Source: Paramacrobiotus metropolitanus (taxonomy: Eukaryota; Tardigrada; Eutardigrada; Parachela; Macrobiotidae). Taken from it: a DNA stretch of 64,000 nt. This document shows positions 1 to 12,618 of the stretch, in pieces; position 1 is the stretch's first letter; every line of letters starts with the position of its first letter. The position numbers and the translations under genes are program-made. The notes beneath the pieces were generated by a model. The model ran no database searches. It was given only the letters and a program-made list of their open reading frames with translations, and was not told the origin of the DNA. The DNA lies in the NCBI RefSeq assembly GCF_019649055.1, contig NW_026570328.1:248001-312000 (forward strand), in the 5' to 3' direction.

Positions 1-3000
1 CACAACACATTATGTCACATCCGTCGGTGCCTTGGGAAAGTGGATCGCACTTGCGGTCTTTCGTCCCTGCCATAACAACAACGAAACTGATGCAGTGATG
101 TTCTGTAGAATCTTCAAGGAAACCATACATATGATATGGATGTTTTACTTTATTTCATAGTCAGCGCAAAAATTCTCGCCATCAAGTATTTTAGAGATAT
201 ATTAATTTGTCCCCTTACAACTATAGTTTTATAGTCATCAACTTTTGACTGCGCTTATTGGGCAATACAACTATATTTTGTACTACATGCATTGTACATA
301 GTAGAAGTTTTGCAGCTTTGTTCAGGTTAGAGTTTAGCCAATAAAATCGCTTCACAGTAAATTTAAAACCATTCTCTGGATAAAAGAGTAATGAAAAAAC
401 CAGATTATGTACCTTGACTACCAGTTTTCCTGTTAAACAGACAGTAATCGGGACTGTCTACAAGGTAGACCAAATCTTCTGCTGTGGGTGTCACGAATCC
501 GGCATCCACCGCCTGCAGTCGGCCTTTACGGTTCAACTGGACTTTCGCTGCTGCATCGTACTTCGACTTTATTTTCATCCCGATATCCCGGAACGGCGGT
601 AACTGATGCCAGCACGTTTTCAAGCTGCAACATACAAAATAAACCATTGCCCAGTGCCCGTCCTAACTAATCCAATAAAAAGACGTATTACAATTGTCAG
701 TTAATTGTAAATAAAATGACCAACCTACAACTCCCGCTAACGCCATGGCATTTGCAAGCGATTTTGGCTGCTCTGTACACCGCCTGAAATAAAAATTAAT
801 ACAGTTGAGTAGCATATCCAGTCAATTCGTAAAAAGTCGTTTGATTCAGAACTGCTTTCATGTAGACACAGGATATGATATTTAATATAATATAATAAGG
901 GTTTCAAATAAACTGTAGATGAATTAACGTAACCGCATTGATTTGTACAACAGGCAGTAGCGCAGTTATCGAAGAGACGATAATTTAAAGGTATTACTTT
1001 CTATGTTCATAAAAATTCGCAGCTGTTTTAGAGGGGAAATTATATCGATAATTCCACTGAAGTCGAACTGTAACAACAAAGCTACGATATAAAAGTTGTA
1101 AACTGCCGACTCAATAGCAATCAAATTGCAATTTAGGTTAATTTCACACCTATGACTGGCGCTAAAAACGGAAACCGATAATCATAAACTTCACACCTGA
1201 GGATACAAATAGCAATTTAACGGTTTGACGCGCACAGCAAGTCTGACACGTTGTAATAAACGTGTTCACCGTATTATTCCATTTTTGCAGGCACGCAAAA
1301 TGTCACAAATTACAACTACAATTGGTATTACCATGTTGAATGCACGACAGCAGCGTATGGCCGTAAAATTTATACTGCTCGGTATGAATTAATTTAACCT
1401 TTAAGCGTGGAAAATGAACGCCTGTACAGTGCGGACATATGTTATTATCGTAAGCAAAGTAATCACATGTTGCCATACTTTGATGCCTACGAGACCAGCG
1501 TACAATTTTTAGAAAAATTGTACGGTAATTAGAAAATTACTAAACAGCTTGTATACTAGTCATGAGCAAAGAGTTAATTTGCGTTAACAGAACGAAGGAT
1601 AAGAAGCACATAAATATACTTAATTTAAGATGCGATTCGCTTTGAAATGGTTGTTTATAAAATAATGTTATCGACAATGATTGCTTGATTGAAAAAAAAC
1701 ACTTACTACAAATTACAAATAGATAATTTGCGCAGTAGCTGTGGCTTGGATTTAACGCTATTTATTTGAATGAGTATCATTAAATTCAGTGTTCCTTACA
1801 TGTAAATCTATTGCAAAACTCGTAGTACTAGTACATGTGAAATTAAATGCTGAAGACCTAATTTTTACACAGCTTTTGCTGATCTTCTACTGATGCTTAT
1901 GCTGTTATAGTCAGTTATACCGTACCGGTATTCGCTTACAAGCTGTAGTTTTCAATGATTTAAGAGTGGTGCAACAGTGCAAGGTATCTTTCCACCTGGC
2001 TTCACTTACATACAAAGCCAAGTTAGCAATACCAATACGTAAATAGATATGGAAATTTCATATCGCATACAAAAATACTGTTTGCAGCACTTGAGATGTT
2101 TCGCTCGAGCAAAAATGCACTTGGAAGGAGGGAGAAACGCTATGCAATCGCGCTTAGTTTTCTGAGTTTAAACATCATTTATATGCATGACGAAAGTTTA
2201 AGCGTACTGTAGTTCTACTCAACAGCATCTTTATGCAGACAGCATAACTTTTGCCGATTTCGCGGGAGCGCATAAAATTGGTAACAGTAATCTACAATGC
2301 ATGTGCTTGCTTTGGCGGCTGTCAACAGGATCTCCGTCCCGTCAGTAAGCCCGTCAGCCAGAATTTATAATGTAAAATATAACGATTTGATTAATCAAAC
2401 CTCAAAAAAATTCATTTTAGGGGGTCAGTTACACCAAAACCAAACAATTTCGCTGGGTTAAGATCGCTTTGCATAATATCGTTCCAGAATGTAAATCCTA
2501 AAGTCATGTAAAAGGTCAAAATCGCTTACCCTTCGTCCGGCTTGATTATTATGGAGGTTCATGAAAGCCCGCGCTTGTTCCGGCGAATTACGCTTGTAAT
2601 TCTTCTCCTTTTCCCTAACATCGATGAAGCCTTCTGCAAACTTGTAGCCGTACTGCACGTTATCCCCGCATCCTCCCCAGTGCCAGGCTTCTTTTAGGAT
2701 TTTCGGACGAGGCTGTTTGGAGCATCCGCATGTACTGAGCTCGCCTTCTCGACAACTTCGACTGACTGCATGCGTTACGCCGGCTAAAATTTAAAATCTT
2801 TCATAACTCCTTTACGTTAATTGAAAATGTTGGTACCGTTTTCGTGCCACGTTGATAACTAACCTGCTAGAACAGCGCTAACGAATGCCGACTCTCGGCT
2901 CCCTGTAATAAAAATTTGCTTTAACACAAGAATGGAATGTGATTTTTTTGCATTAAAAAGCTCATACCGGGCTGCATTACATTAAGGAGGTTTAGTGAAG

Positions 3001-5961
3001 CGCTTGTCACCTTTACGGTTGAACAATTATCTGTCAGCACGCACAACAGATTACGCCAGCCGTATATACTAGAAATAGTTGATTTTTTTTATATGCAAGT
3101 TTCCTTCAGTAATATTTATAATGAAATAAGGAATATACATTTCTAATTGCCAGTTGCATAAATGGCTCAGGATCTGCGTATATCCCCGCCGGCTTAAATG
3201 GTGCGCTTATTTGTAGTTTTGATATACTTAACCAGTAGCGATTTGATAACAGCATTCCTATGCGGCACGATAAGTATCGAGAATGTCTGGCAGATAATGC
3301 CACCCTGACAAAATGACCACGGCCGGCATAAACAAACTGCCCGATCACCTTTGATTTGACAGTTTGCAAAACAAATGGTCCTTTGTCGGTTTTGATCGGA
3401 GCAAATCCGGTACTGAAATATATATTTTCTTTCATGAAATCACATAATGTTAACGGTAATTTCACATCTCTCAGGCAATGGTACATGTTAAAGTGGTAGT
3501 TGGCTATCTTGTACTTACATCCATCATCGTGGATGACGCGCCAAACCGCTTTTGCGCAAGTTTTGCAATAATGTCTTCTGAACTTTCGGACAATATACTA
3601 CAACGGCGTTTGAATTGGATTACAACAGGGTTACCGCTCTAAGCCGGCAAAGAGAGCACTGACTATTTTTACTGACAATTTTGTTTGGTATTTTCTTTCC
3701 ATTCCCCTATTAGAGATTTCAGTCACTGGACGGCTTATCACGAATAGCCTTTTCTTTGGGTTTGATTACTTTAAAACACAGTTTCGACGCCAGACGGCGA
3801 GAGCTATATTAGATTAAACCTCATTTTCTTGACGAATTTCTCACTTGGCCTACTTTACTTGTCTTTTTCTCCTCATCCCTATCAGTGGCCACCACTTTGC
3901 CGCTGCATAGTTCACGCAACAAAATGAAATTATACACTTTTTTCCCCTCCGCAGACAAGAGAAAGCTGACCGCGATATATAAAACATAAGAGATAATTTT
4001 ATCGCAATATCAAGCCCATTAAGTGGCGTAACGTCGTAAATTCGTATACATACTTAACACCATCATCGATCTCATGTCTCTCTCTCTCTCTTTCTCTTTC
4101 ATTACAGCGCTAACAGCGGCTATCATAAACCCCTGCTGTCAATATTCATTTAGGGTAGTAAAACAGTAAATCTCTTATTAGCCATACAATGATGTATGCA
4201 GTTACACACTCGTCAACTGTTAACAGCCCAATTTGCTTGGCATGATGAAAGCGCAATTATAATATGCGGTTATTAGCGTAAAGCAGGATGCTGGGGATTG
4301 GAGATACAGTAAGTATGAATATTTTATCCTGTCCTTGAATACAATACCGGTATCACACTCTTTCCGCTACCATTTACACGCACGACTGCGGTCAGGCGAC
4401 ACAGTAAAATATATGCTGCTACAGATGGAAGGGTGAAGGGCCTCCATGGCCCAGTCGGTTTGCATATGGTCAGCACGTGAAGCCGCCGGATTAAAAATAA
4501 AGCCAAATCCCGAATCAATTCGCCGCTCAATACACTCGGTATATACTGACCAATAACCATGTAAATAATGATATATATTGTACCAACAAGGCTTCAGCAT
4601 TTTGACAAACATGCAACAACAGTTGATAAGTGACCAAGCGCCAAGTAAGAAGATTAAACTCAGCGGATATAAGAGCGTTAACTTTACAGCTTGGTGACTT
4701 ATCGGGACCTTTCGTTTGCACATGCAGTATAGTGTACAAGCCCGAACAAAAGCCAATTTTACGAGCTCCAGAGTCCAGACTCCAGATCTGGACAGTCATA
4801 ATCACTGTGCTTATACTTCAAATAATTCAGAGCAATAGCATGAATTATTTAGTTGTCCACACTTAGCTTCATGTCTTCAGAAATTTTCTATTTTTCTAAC
4901 TGCAAGTCGTCGTCTAATATTTATATACTCGTATATATTATTTAGTATTGAAAGTGTTTTTACATACATCAATTATTTGTACGTGCTACCACTGCAGGAT
5001 AACGTAAACGGTCTTCTCATTACTTCGTTGGTAAAATTAGTACGAAAAATGTAGATTTTGGTAAATTAAACCGATCCGGTGGCAGTTATGCAAATACAAT
5101 AGCAGGTATTAGTATTAGATTGTTTACCAGCACAGACACCATTCACTTTTGTGGTTTACATGTGGCCGCAGTGCCGCAAGCGAAGGCGGCTAAAGTGAAA
5201 AAACAAAGCCCTTTCTGTAATGAAAAGCGCGGATTTGAAAGCCCCCCACTCGAGATTTGGAGTGGCGAATGCTTGCGACAGGCCGGCAGCCGCGGTATGA
5301 CTCTGTGTAATGGCTTATGACAATTGACATACCTATTTTCATTAGCGGACCAAAGATCCGATCGGTCTTATTGTCCATCGTCCCCGTGCAATTCCATCGG
5401 CGATTACGAAATTGGTACTGACACTCGGTAATGCCGGCATCGGCCCCGTGCGCAATACTGGACATATGGTCCTGATATAGTGTACATAATCTCTCTTGTC
5501 CTTTACTTAATCCGGCCTCCAAATGGGAGCAGAAATTGGGAGCAGCGCTCAGTAGGAGCAGTTCGGGCGAATGGGCGCCCAATAATTCTGTGCGGCTGGC
5601 CAGGCTCCTGCAATGAAAGAGCACATGTGTATATATACGCATATATATTGTATCTGTATGTATATGACAAAACCGTGCAAAACAATCGCTTGATCAATCA
5701 AGAAACTATTGAGAGAATTCAATGAAGCATAATGTGCTGGGGGATAAGAAAATATTATTCCTTTTCCCCAGTGCAGCGCCTCACCATCGGAAAAGACAGA
5801 TAGATATGCGTGAGATTATTGTCAGCCAGAGCGCCAAATATGCAATGATTACATGCAGCTTACCACCAGCTTCCTAACTGCGCCTCGCAGTATGGCGGTG
5901 TAATCACCCAAGAGAGCAAAAACACTTGGAGCGAAAAGATTCGAATGCTCGGGAAATTCAT
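1..5961 (-). CDS. Wnt5: Wnt5 secreted signalling ligand (3' end cut by window edge)
   Basis: Secreted lipid-modified ligand of Frizzled/Ror/Ryk-type receptors. Exons in reading order: 5961-5864, 5607-5333, 2902-2864, 2783-2530, 783-725, 624-413 and 66-1. All junctions have GT/AG ends and matching phases, giving 334 codons before the edge; Wnts usually have about 360-380. The start at 5961 opens a signal peptide (residues 1 to about 27, core [10 protein letters not shown]) and has an in-frame stop upstream. Wnt hallmarks are SWWSLA at 31-36, the cysteine-rich core with NCT glycosylation site, [14 protein letters not shown], and [16 protein letters not shown], with the expected palmitoleoylated serine at 238. 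SWWSLA and the DLVY..SPDYC stretch match Wnt5 better than other Wnts, so subfamily assignment is good but inferred by eye. The last cysteine-rich exon continues off the window. Intron 2 (2903-5332) and intron 4 (784-2529) are long. Confidence 0.95.
3106..3638 (-). other. Coding-like open frames inside Wnt5 intron 2
   Basis: Two coding-like pieces lie inside the largest Wnt5 intron, on the same strand. The first, 3638-3519, is 40 codons flanked by a TTAG acceptor and a strong GTAAGT donor, both in phase 0; it reads [16 protein letters not shown] at its start. The second, 3486-3106, is a 126-codon open frame with its own ATG. The Wnt5 junction at this intron is phase 1, so the 40-codon piece cannot be a cassette exon of Wnt5. 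I do not recognise a family. It could be a small nested gene, a decayed gene, or chance. Confidence 0.25.
4079..4104. repeat. CT-rich microsatellite
   Basis: A run of about 26 bases of CT repeats, slightly interrupted by extra T, lies inside Wnt5 intron 2. It continues in CT-rich form for some bases. No function is indicated. Confidence 0.8.
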
Positions 5962-5991
5962 TTTTAATCCATTCCGTGTTTACCTGCAGCA
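5962..5991 (-). other. 5' UTR part of the first Wnt5 coding exon
   Basis: The coding exon of Wnt5 extends upstream of its ATG to a GCTGCAG acceptor at about 5992. In the Wnt5 frame this stretch has a TAA stop, so it is untranslated. It implies at least one further non-coding exon upstream, somewhere beyond 5992. Confidence 0.55.
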
Positions 5992-8900
5992 AAACAAAAG
6001 GAAATATTTTCAAGTACGTATTGACTTACTCTCTAACCATTCACTGCAATGATGCGCCATTGTGCACAAATCCCAAAAGATAAACAGTAATACAGCTATT
6101 CCTGGCATGACGATGTACGGATATAAACAAACAATATGCAAAAATGATAAACAATATGAAAATTCTGGCATTATTAATTTTACAAATAGAATTATTCGCT
6201 CTCACCGACGAGATGAATTGAAAAATTGCAATTGATGATATATATCTCATATCATGTCATATCATGGACGTTTATGTTGCTATAATTATATGCTGGCAAT
6301 CTATTGAAAAGCAAAACATTCAGAAAAATTGTAAAGTAAGTAATGAATGTACGAAGTGATCAGCTACTGGCGGCAATACAGCGAAACGAACTGGAAAAGA
6401 AAAAGCGTAACACTGAGCTTGCCCTTTATTTTTGAATACTGCGGGTTGTATTTAGGATTAACGGAAAGATTTTCTACAACAGGAACCACGTTACAAAATA
6501 CAAAAACGAGCGTTTTCTTAATTTTTTCCTGTAAGTTGTCCAAAAAGTGTAGCAATGGGTAATCATATAAATTATATATCTACATAACTGAATATGCAAG
6601 AACTAAAAAGTAACAGTGCAGAATATGGTGCGTAATAGTTTATAAAAGTGAGCGCTAAAATGGTAACACGGAGCGTAACTGATGACTAATCCCGGAAACC
6701 TAAATGATTTCTCACTCACCGGTATTAATACCCTGCTTGGCCGCGGGATGTCTACATCTTAAGCGCTTCGATATTCCATCCAGAACGCGTCGTAAAATCC
6801 GGATCGGACAGACAAACAGGCGTGCGGCCGGAAGTTTGACTGTTGCTGTGTGTCCGTTGCCGATACTTGTAGAAGATGATATATTTGCGCTTTGATATGG
6901 TCAGTATCCGCCGACTAATGATCAGAAGATTAGTTTGTAAGGTATTAAAAGGCAGCTATCAATGTCACAAATGAGTATGTCTCTCCGATAGAATTTTGAC
7001 TGAATATAGATTCAGTCATGCATCCATCCTATTCCAGTGAAATATAACGAATCAAAATGCCCGCAGGTTTTCATCAAAAAGCTACACAAGAGGGCGCGCA
7101 AACCAGTCACACGTAGCGTTAATACCGGTGTGCACTGCGAGGGTAGTCGGGTACATGTGTAATAACCATCGAACTGACCACAACAAAATGCGGCACGATG
7201 CGTATACGGCAGTTGTAATGCGGAGCACCATAGGCGTGATCTTCCGCCCGCTAATCTCCACTTGGACCTGTGGGAGATTGGCACTTTGAACACAGCCGAC
7301 AACAAAGCAGGCACACTTGGATGCAAACGTTAGTATAAAAGATGGCAAATATTCTTAAGATATCTCGGCTTTACTGCAATCCTTTTACGTGTACAGCGAA
7401 TTGTGTCCTTTTCATTAAATCCAATGTACAGTAACAGGCACAAGCAAATGTTTGGCAAAACATCCTTTCAATTATGCTTATACATAAACGGTCGGCGTGA
7501 CTCCGTGTTACAAGCAATGACCAACCATCACCGCAACATTGCGACAGAAAGGCGGCACTATGATGAATCGTCCGGCATCTGCAGAATTATTGCATTTAAG
7601 TGACTTAATCATGCTGTGTGTTTGTTGCGGTTTCAGATAAAGAAAAGTACGCAAAGCTCAGTGCAAACAGTCTTTATACTTTTCCTGCCATGATCACTTG
7701 GTGCAATATTAACAATAATTGAGCGAAATTCATTGTTTCTAATTCCGTGAATCGATCAAGTTTCATGCAGCTACGGTAACCAAACCAAGGTGACCAAACC
7801 ATCAATCGTCGCCGGTTTATTAGTAGATCAACTAATTTATTAGCACAACTAAGTCCGATTCTTGCAGATAATCAGGCTGTTTGAAATGACATGACTGTTT
7901 TGTAGCGACTTAGCATTCGAACCTACTATATTCGGCGCCATTAAATTATTAGCTGAGGACAAAACCTCATCCATTAACATAATTATAATACAGCATTGTA
8001 CACGGTAATAAAAGTTAACAGGTTCCAATACATCAGTTTAGTAAGCATAACTGTTGTTACAGTACTACTGCAATATGTATGCGATAATATATACTAAACA
8101 TGCATTATGCAAAGCATACATATAGATACCATGTATGAATTATGCATATATAGATATAGATATATCTGCATAGGTTGGTATTGTACATGTGCTTACTAAA
8201 AAAATTGCACCTCTGCACGCAGTATATTTATATACAGAATAATAATATATACACAGCACAATTAAAGAGACCTGCTATTATTTTCTACTCAAGTAGAGGA
8301 AACTGGAAATTAGGAAAAAAACATGGGAATATACTACCTGAGATTAATTTTTATCCAGGAATATATACAAGCTAACCTATTCATGCCTGGTATATACAGA
8401 TTTTCTAATAATCTGATAAGCACTGTAATTGGCATAACTGATAAAATATAATTATACATAATTAGCAAGACATTTTTTTGCGTACAATTAGTATTATATA
8501 ATCGATGAAATAAGTTCGTATATGTACAGAAAGCTGTCTTGATTTTTGTACACCATATTCGAGCTGGGCAAAGGGTCCACGGTTTGTTGTACCTATAATA
8601 AGCTGAAAGCTCCACTAACTAAGTTAATACATATTTTATACAGCATGTGTACAATATGGTCACTGTGTATTACGTAGCTTACCAGAAGTACCGGTAGTAC
8701 TGTACAATACATATGTACAAGTATTACAAGTACGTATATCTATAAAAATAATTATTATGTGGCACTTGTGTACCGTACAAATAGTGTTCAGAGTTTAAAC
8801 ATACCGACACTAAAATTGCATTCCATTGAATTTTCTGCTTCGGTTCTAACTTTTCGAAATTCTGAACCAAGTCATTACAGACAGTAATTCCGAAAGTCAG

Positions 8901-10351
8901 ACAGCTAATGGATTTCGTGATTGATTGGTAATTTGGTGGTACAATATCCACTACAAATTTTGTAAAACTATTTATATTTCAAGTAGTAAAGTAATGCAGC
9001 TGACAAAACTGATACAATATTTTGCCCGTACAGTTATGAACTGCTCCGTAAGTAGCGTGAAAAGAAAACTTAATTCCAAAGGTTCTGTAAAAATTCGCTG
9101 GGAGATAATTGGACAAAATCTCATTATAAAATTTTATTTATTAATAATTATACTAGTGACAAGATTTAGCTCCGTACGGTACGTATACTAATGGATCAAT
9201 CCAAGCTATTTTTTTCTATATGCCTAAAAAACGCTCTGAAATCATGCTGATAAAAACTTGAAAAAATCTTTAACACTTTGCAGTCAAAGTCAAAATTTCT
9301 TCTCAGACCACTGAAACAAAAATACTGATTCAATATGTACACCGGCGAGTACTTTTAATCTCCAAAATATTTCGCCTGCTTCTTTGTCAACGCTCGCTCT
9401 TTCAGCGATGGAAAATCAAACAGAATTGTCTGTATGAATCTAATTAGAATATTGATTGGTCAGCAGGTGATTATGACATCAGGCTTGCTCCGCGGATGCT
9501 GTCATTCTCATCTGGCTCTTGTAGAGGATGATGTATTTATCAGGATATACTCATCTGACAGACATTACCCAGATTCGCTTGGATTTAATGTAAAATACAT
9601 TTAGCAATTGTTGACGATTCCCGCGCCGTTAAACTAACATTCCGCTTCGCCACTTGGCCAGTTCAGTTTATGCAATTTGCAGAAGTATTACACGCTGCCA
9701 TACTTCATGATGTCTTTCAATGCAGACACTTGAGAGCGCTGTTAGAAATGAGAATATCAACTGCCTGCACTAGTAAATCCATAAAGCACAGCGCAAAACA
9801 GTGCAAATTTTTTTCAGCAAATGGAATCTACAGGCCTGCATCAGTCTGTACTCTGCATCAGTTTGCTATTTCAAAAATAAAATGTATTAAAAGTAAAACG
9901 CGGACGATAATAGCTGGCATTGGGCGATTGCCCATGTAGTTCCACGTATACAAGTAGTTCGCATCAGCATGGTATCAATGAGGAACAAATTTCGCGAGAA
10001 AACGTAAACTAAGTGAGATTGTTATTAAATTAACCCATCAATCCAAAACAGAAAAACAACGGTTGAAGCAATTCTCATCCATATACCGACCACAAAATTA
10101 CAGCAAAATAAATCTAGAAGCAAACCAATGATGCCTGATAGGCCATGAAAACAAGTCAAAAATCTTTCATAGTACGACCTTAAAATTAAAATCCTTCGAA
10201 CATTAACAAGTTAAAAATTAAAAACATTAAAAACGGGTAAGTGAACATACCTTAAAAACAGCAAGCCACCACAAACCATTAAAACTTTTTCAAAAATCAC
10301 TGCCCAGTCAGGAAAAACGAAGGGATGTATTCCACGTATTGTCACATTACA
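5992..10351. other. Intergenic region between the Wnt5 start and the Crk stop
   Basis: This 4.4 kb stretch must contain the Wnt5 promoter and any non-coding first exons, because Wnt5 and Crk are in tandem on the minus strand. It is mostly AT-rich, with many stops in all frames and short palindromes of the GTAC/TATA type around 8090-8170 and 8680-8760. Two GC-richer islands, about 6720-6900 and 7080-7340, are open on the minus strand; the first is listed separately. No RNA gene was recognised. Confidence 0.6.
6720..6897 (-). other. Candidate unassigned exon with a GTGAGT donor
   Basis: On the minus strand about 58 codons are open and end in ACCG followed by the strong donor GTGAGTG (exon edge at 6720). 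Local GC content is clearly higher than in the flanks. The upstream acceptor is unclear and no family is recognised. It could be a 5' non-coding exon of Wnt5, an exon of an unidentified gene, or a relic. A short stretch near its upstream end resembles sequence near 9510-9545. Confidence 0.25.
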
Positions 10352-11988
10352 TCAGTGCGTGCCGTTGGCGTCCTCCACCCATTCCACATAAGTAGCCGGA
10401 AATCGCCCTGTTTTCCCATTCAGACTGCCATCCCACCAGCCATTGGCATTCATATTGGTAACTTCAATGACATCACCAACCTATTTGTAAGAAATCAGCT
10501 AACAAACTGTATTATTCATTACGAAGCAGTAGGATAATTTTCCTTAATAATGAAAATTCGTTATTTTACAGCACTGCACGCGGACATTTTTTCTTGTATT
10601 CGGAAAGCAGATTTTTACGCCATCCTACAGGTTCGCAACCTATCCGAAACACCACCACAGCGAACGGGAACAAACTGGAGCATATAGCGTGCCATCTATC
10701 GTACAAATATAATTCTTTTTCAAGGAAGCAAAATGAGCTTATTTCAGAAAGGGCCAATTACCATTCCATATTATATTACCATTTCGCAAGCATGATTTTC
10801 AAATTCACTACTTTCGACGTTTGCCCAGCACCATCGTAGGCATACCTTAATAGAAAGCTGGGTGTCATCATGGATATTCTGTCTGTCTTTAATAGCCTTC
10901 GCGAAGGCGGGAAGAGTTCGAGGTACAGGCACTCTCGTGGGATTTTCTGTGGATGAAGGCCTTGGCGCACTTCGACTACCGTTCTGTGGAGAGCTGACCA
11001 AGGCATTCCTAGCATCATACTTCTGCACATAGGTTACGGGAATCGACCCGGTATTGCCATCGGCATTTTTCGCTGTCCACCACTGTTCTTCATCCTTGCG
11101 AATAATTGTTAAGATCTCGTTGCGCTTGAAAGGCAAATCATCAGGATCCCGTCCAGCAAAATCGTACTTCGTAATAACCTGTTCCAGCTTCCTTTTGGCA
11201 GGACGAATAAGAGGAGTAGTATCGAGGTAGTGGTATTTGTAAAAGCTCAACAGCTCGGAGAGATTGGAAAAATCTTGTTCGCCAATGCGGAACGTCAGTT
11301 TTGAGCATCATCGTCAGTTATTGTTTTATTAATGATGTAATGGCTGACTTTGTTATCCTAAAAAGAAACACAACAATGGAATCAAGCCTGGCTGACTGCA
11401 AAGCAGGTATGTCAAACTCTAGTAGAGTCTCTAATACCAATGACTGAAAAGCCGACATTAAAATAAAAAAAACCACAACGAGCAAGTATTAAAGCTTTTT
11501 AACTATCCTATTCCAAATAATTTCCCAATTATTACAGAGTTTAAAGCTGTCTAACGATGTTAAATTAAACCTTAAGCAAGCCAGCAATTCAATTTTGTAC
11601 ACATATGAGAAACTGCACAAAGGTGTGCGTGTAAGAAAGATCCCCTATCAAAAAAGTTGAATTACTGAGTGAATATGCAAATAACGTACGAAGGCAAAAG
11701 CTCATCGGCTGCACTCAAGCAAAACAATTTAGATAATTGCCAGTTGGAAGACGGCAGACAAGCGAAATGTTTACGCTGTTACCGAAGCGTGTCTGTTACA
11801 AAATACAAATACAAATACTAACGCACCTCTTTAACACAGAGAACATAGTCGCCGGGACTGGACGTGCTGTCACGAACCAAAAATACCCCAGACTCGCGTT
11901 CATCCTTCAAGATCTGTACTGATTCTTCACGAGAGATCAATCCGAAATACCAAGCATCACGATCCAGGGGATCAAAATCCGCAGCCAT
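10352..11988 (-). CDS. Crk: Crk adaptor protein (SH2-SH3-SH3), one-base frameshift in this sequence
   Basis: Adaptor that links phosphotyrosine proteins to DOCK/C3G-type exchange factors at the plasma membrane. Three coding exons: 11988-11827, 11357-10846 and 10480-10352 (stop TGA at 10354-10352). The SH2 domain starts WYFGLISREE, has the phosphotyrosine pocket FLVRDSTSSPGDYVL, and ends in FYKYHYLDTTPL. The first SH3 has DLPFKRNE and EEQWW; the second ends GRFPATYVEWVED. Intended length is about 267 residues, shorter in its linkers than vertebrate CrkII. Exon 2 is 512 nt although both its junctions are phase 0, so one base is missing: the frame for SHYIINKTITDDDAQ meets TGA at 11297-11295, while the Crk frame resumes at LTFRIGEQDF. 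The gap lies near an AAAA run at 11302-11299. Identity is certain; whether the break is real or an assembly error is not. Confidence 0.92.
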
Positions 11989-12618
11989 CCTGTGCAGGCC
12001 TCTACGAATACAAGGCGATTCTAACCGTGAGTGCAAACTGAAGACAACCAGTAACAGTACCACGCGTTAATTAAATTACTTACATAACAAACACTGCAAA
12101 ATTACTGGGAGTTGCGTCAACTCTGACACGTCTGAATATTATGATTTATTATCGTGCGTTTCCAGAGCAAAACACAGCCGTACCTTATTGGCAAAAATGA
12201 TACTGCAGCTTAGAAAACAATAACAACAAGCTTTATGAGCACCCTCTTTCGACTTTTTTCCTGTACCATTCGACACACAAAATAAAAGATTCCACTCGCA
12301 TAGAGAATTTTTGAGTGCACCATGGTTTTTCCGTTACGACAATGTTTTAACTGTTGTATATATTGAGATAATCATAATTTAATTGTATGAATCGTCGACA
12401 ACCATTTAGCAATACGATCCGATGTTTCGAGCACCAAATGGCTACCAAGACGAATAAACAATGACAAATACCAAATTGTAAACAACTAACTGTTCATTAA
12501 ATTATTAAATTCAGACAAAAATAAGCAATAATTCAAACTTTGACATAACTGATAGTGGTTATAGTAATGCTATCGTTTCTAATTTATACATACCCGAAAT
12601 AAAACGGAAAATTCGTTC
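11989..12618. other. Upstream of Crk: likely promoter and 5' UTR
   Basis: AT-rich DNA with no supported open frame. The Crk start codon is preceded in frame by an open stretch that includes a further ATG at about 12063, but the conserved SH2 N-terminus begins at 11988. Probably Crk 5' UTR and promoter, followed by the 3' region of the next gene. Confidence 0.5.

Noticed and set aside
4324-4805. Overlapping hydrophobic minus-strand frames in Wnt5 intron 2
   Set aside because: Three frames are open for 80-130 codons, but none has a start with splice partners or family motifs. Hydrophobic peptides are common in AT-rich DNA.
7905-7935. Minus-strand GGTTCGAATGC resembling a tRNA B box
   Set aside because: The flanking bases do not pair as a T-stem, and no acceptor stem or A box lies at the right distance.
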